Positions 62,279 to 64,000 of a stretch of DNA of 64,000 nucleotides are shown piece by piece. Under the pieces are notes generated by a model. It was not told the DNA's origin, made no database searches, and saw only the letters and a program-made list of their open reading frames with translations. The position numbers and the translations under genes are program-made. Each line of letters opens with the position of its first letter. Within the stretch, counting starts at the first letter, position 1. The stretch spans positions 39,143 to 103,142 of the forward strand of contig DASVQE010000048.1 in assembly GCA_036389275.1 (NCBI GenBank). Reading direction: 5' to 3'. This DNA comes from QHVT01 sp036389275. GTDB lineage: Bacteria; Acidobacteriota; Thermoanaerobaculia; Gp7-AA8.

Positions 62279-63451
62279 TCAGACCGAGCGGAGGCGCACG
62301 GTTTTCTTCCGCTTGTCGCGATACATGGCCTGATCGGCCTCGCGCAGCGCGTCGTCGGGCTGGCCGCCCGGCGCGAGCCAGGCGTGGCCGACGGAGAAGC
62401 GGACGTGCGGCGTGTTCGCCTCGAACTTCAGGCGGTCGCGCACCTGATCGACGCGCGCGAGGATCTGCTCGGGCGCGGCGCCCGGCGCGACGACGACGAA
62501 CTCGTCGCCGGCGTAGCGGACGACGTGATCGTCGGGACGGAAGCTGGCCTGCAGCGCGCGCGCAAAGCGCTTCAGACATTCGTCGCCGGCGTGATGTCCG
62601 TACGAGTCGTTGATCTCCTTGAAGTCGTTCAGGTCGAAGAAGAGGACCGTGGCGCCGCTCGCATACGCCTCGCGCAGGATCATCGGCAGCGCGCGGCGGT
62701 TGGCGAGGCCCGTGAGCGAGTCGCGGTCGACGAGATCCTGCAGCACGTCTTTCGCGGCGAGGAGCTCGCTGTTGGACTGCGTGAGCTCCTGCTGGATGGT
62801 GCGGTAGAGCATGAGCACGGAGCCGAGGGCGATCATCCATTCGGCGGCGGTATCGAACGACGAATGCGCGGCGAGGAAGATGCCGGTGGGTGCCTCCGAG
62901 GACCAGTTCAGCGTGACGAGATGCGAGGTGTAAGCGATGGTCTCGACGAAGGCGAGTGCGGCGCGGATGGTGAAGCCGGTGAGCAGCCAGCCCGCGGCCG
63001 GAACGCCGTTGGCGACGAGCAGCACCGCACCGGCGGCGAGGCTGATGCCGATGATGGCCGACTGGGCGATGCCGAGGTGATCGACGGATTGCGCGCCGAA
63101 GCCGATGACGAGGCCGGCGATCGCCGCGGCGATGAGGATGGCGCGGTAGCGGATGGTCGCGGAGCGCTGCGGCACGAAGCGGAGCGCGCCGCGCACGAGC
63201 AGGATCACGAAGAGCGTCTTACAGAAGGCGTACGCGCCGCGGCTGAGAATGAGCATGGCCGCCTCTTCCGGCTGCGCCATCCAGAAGACCACGGTGACCA
63301 TCAGCGCCCCGAGATTCGCCACCCACGCATTCACCCACGGCCGCAACTCCACGCGCCGCACCGACCGCATCAGCACCGCAAAAAAGACGGCGATCATCGC
63401 CGCGGACGTGATCTGCGCAGCCGTGCTCCAGCGCCAGAGGAGGAGTTCCAT
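62279..63451 (-). CDS. Membrane-bound diguanylate cyclase (GGDEF)
   Basis: 390 residues. About six transmembrane segments fill residues 10-225, then a coiled linker (RTIQQELTQSNSELLAAKDVL) leads to the GGDEF domain. The active site is AGDEF (the first Gly is Ala, allowed). An RxxD inhibitory site (RPDD) lies five residues before it, so product feedback is expected. The substrate-binding DLNDFKEINDSYGHHAGD is intact. It should make c-di-GMP in response to a membrane or envelope signal. Confidence 0.92.
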   Translation of the reverse strand: MELLLWRWSTAAQITSAAMIAVFFAVLMRSVRRVELRPWVNAWVANLGALMVTVVFWMAQPEEAAMLILSRGAYAFCKTLFVILLVRGALRFVPQRSATIRYRAILIAAAIAGLVIGFGAQSVDHLGIAQSAIIGISLAAGAVLLVANGVPAAGWLLTGFTIRAALAFVETIAYTSHLVTLNWSSEAPTGIFLAAHSSFDTAAEWMIALGSVLMLYRTIQQELTQSNSELLAAKDVLQDLVDRDSLTGLANRRALPMILREAYASGATVLFFDLNDFKEINDSYGHHAGDECLKRFARALQASFRPDDHVVRYAGDEFVVVAPGAAPEQILARVDQVRDRLKFEANTPHVRFSVGHAWLAPGGQPDDALREADQAMYRDKRKKTVRLRSV

Positions 63452-63472
63452 GGATGAAGGGATTGTACGCGG

Positions 63473-63564
63473 GGTTCCTCGGTTCCTCGGTTCCTCGGTT
63501 CCTCGGTTCCTCGGGGTCCGAGTTCCTCGAGTTCCTCCCGAGGAACCGAGGAACCCGAGGAACC
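63473..63564. repeat. Octamer repeats GGTTCCTC in direct and inverted orientation
   Basis: Five copies of GGTTCCTC in a row from 63473, then GAGTTCCTC variants, then inverted GAGGAACC units to about 63564. The two halves can pair into a long hairpin. Between the diguanylate cyclase and the truncated gene at the window end. Same style as the element at 60982 but with another unit. Confidence 0.75.
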
Positions 63565-63569
63565 GCCCC

Positions 63570-64000
63570 TCAGTCTCTCCTCAACTCCACAATCTCCCGA
63601 TACACCGCGAATTTTGCCTGCTGCGCGGGTGTGAGCAGCGCGTTGAAGGCGGTGGCGAAGGATTCGTGGGCGGTGCGGATCTGGTCGGCGAGGGTCTTGT
63701 TGGCGATGAGGAGTGCGCCTGCTTCGGCGGCGTTGCCGGCTTCGACGGCGGCGCGGAGCTTCTCGTTGTTGGCGCGCTGCTGTTCGCGCAGCGGCTCGAC
63801 GGTCGTGCGCACCGCGTCGCGCAAGGTCTGGATCTGCGTTTTCTGCGTGTCGGTCAGCGCGAGCAGCGTGGCGAGGTCTTCGGGCGAGAGGAGCTCACCG
63901 GGCCCGACCGCGGCGCGGGCGTGCTGCGCCTGCGACGGCGGTGCGGCGGGCGCGGCTCCGCGCGGCGGCGCGGCGGACACAGCGGCGGTGAAAGCGAGGG
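63570..64000 (-). CDS. Spy/LTXXQ-like periplasmic protein (5' end outside window)
   Basis: The visible part has the end of a signal peptide (LAFTAAVSAA), a Pro/Ala-rich linker and a helical region with LALTDTQKTQIQTLRD and LLTPAQQAKFAVYRE, two LTxxQ motifs of the Spy/CpxP family of periplasmic chaperones or metal-sensors. The N-terminal part of the signal peptide lies beyond the window. Soluble periplasmic protein; relatives bind unfolded proteins or metals. Confidence 0.75.
   Translation of the reverse strand, partial: LAFTAAVSAAPPRGAAPAAPPSQAQHARAAVGPGELLSPEDLATLLALTDTQKTQIQTLRDAVRTTVEPLREQQRANNEKLRAAVEAGNAAEAGALLIANKTLADQIRTAHESFATAFNALLTPAQQAKFAVYREIVELRRD

Overview
The window is very GC-rich, densely coded DNA (stop/start overlaps of the ATGA, GTGA and TGATG types are common) from a Gram-negative-type bacterium: it encodes an outer-membrane efflux factor, an RND pump, lipoproteins and secreted repeat proteins. 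The gene mix (tricorn-like protease, about 1000-residue sortilin/BNR repeat protein, TPR-CHAT protein, DUF3303, PilT, several ECF sigma factors, CgeB-type glycosyltransferases) is what I would expect from an Acidobacteriota-like soil or sediment lineage. This is an inference from content only. No rRNA, tRNA, CRISPR array, phage or transposase gene is visible.

Layout. 1-4.3 kb: a truncated GAF-GGDEF-EAL protein, periplasmic MsrA, a DUF5996-like protein, then about 500 bp of decayed duplicated gene ends with a 54-bp tandem repeat, an intact DUF3303 protein and an AcuI-type reductase. 4.3-10.6 kb: a ClC-CBS protein facing a minus-strand run (enoyl-CoA hydratase, M20 peptidase, DUF3592). Next comes a two-gene unit in which an ECF sigma factor is coupled to a protein joining an anti-sigma zinc motif, an O6-alkylguanine methyltransferase and a C-terminal Ada zinc domain. 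10.7-20.3 kb: two ABC-F proteins, small membrane and secreted proteins, a 24-residue basic peptide coupled to a GNAT enzyme, a pair of secreted paralogues, DinB, and a PilT-like ATPase. 20.3-28.2 kb: a structured palindromic element, then a TetR-OMF-MFP-RND efflux operon ending in an aldo-keto reductase gene scarred by deletion. 28.2-42.0 kb: tricorn-like protease, AraC regulator, REP-like inverted repeat, RlmN, two PH-domain membrane proteins, an intact aldo-keto reductase, the sortilin-like protein and a TPR-CHAT protein. 42.0-47.5 kb: ECF sigma, zinc anti-sigma, and two large secreted beta-repeat proteins, divergent from the CHAT gene. 47.5-56.1 kb: an eight-gene glycan operon (two SDR epimerases, a zinc dehydrogenase, a Gfo/Idh enzyme, a GT4 and three CgeB-like glycosyltransferases) headed by a three-copy palindromic operator array. 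56.1-64 kb: a caspase-like secreted protein, DoxX, RuvA, CysS, BtpA, a short cupin oxygenase-like protein, a probable selenoprotein, two small membrane proteins, a membrane diguanylate cyclase and a truncated Spy/LTXXQ-like protein.

Two items stand out. (1) At 61072-61632 an in-frame UGA sits exactly at the first Cys position of a thioredoxin CxxC motif (reading U-G-G-C). A bacterial-type SECIS hairpin follows immediately, and the gene's Shine-Dalgarno lies inside a perfect cUUCGg hairpin. (2) At 9184-10624 the ECF sigma factor and the ZAS-methyltransferase-Ada fusion look like an alkylation-sensing sigma/anti-sigma switch. Several genes also carry a -10-like hexamer 6-12 nt before the start codon and no Shine-Dalgarno, which suggests widespread leaderless or near-leaderless transcription.
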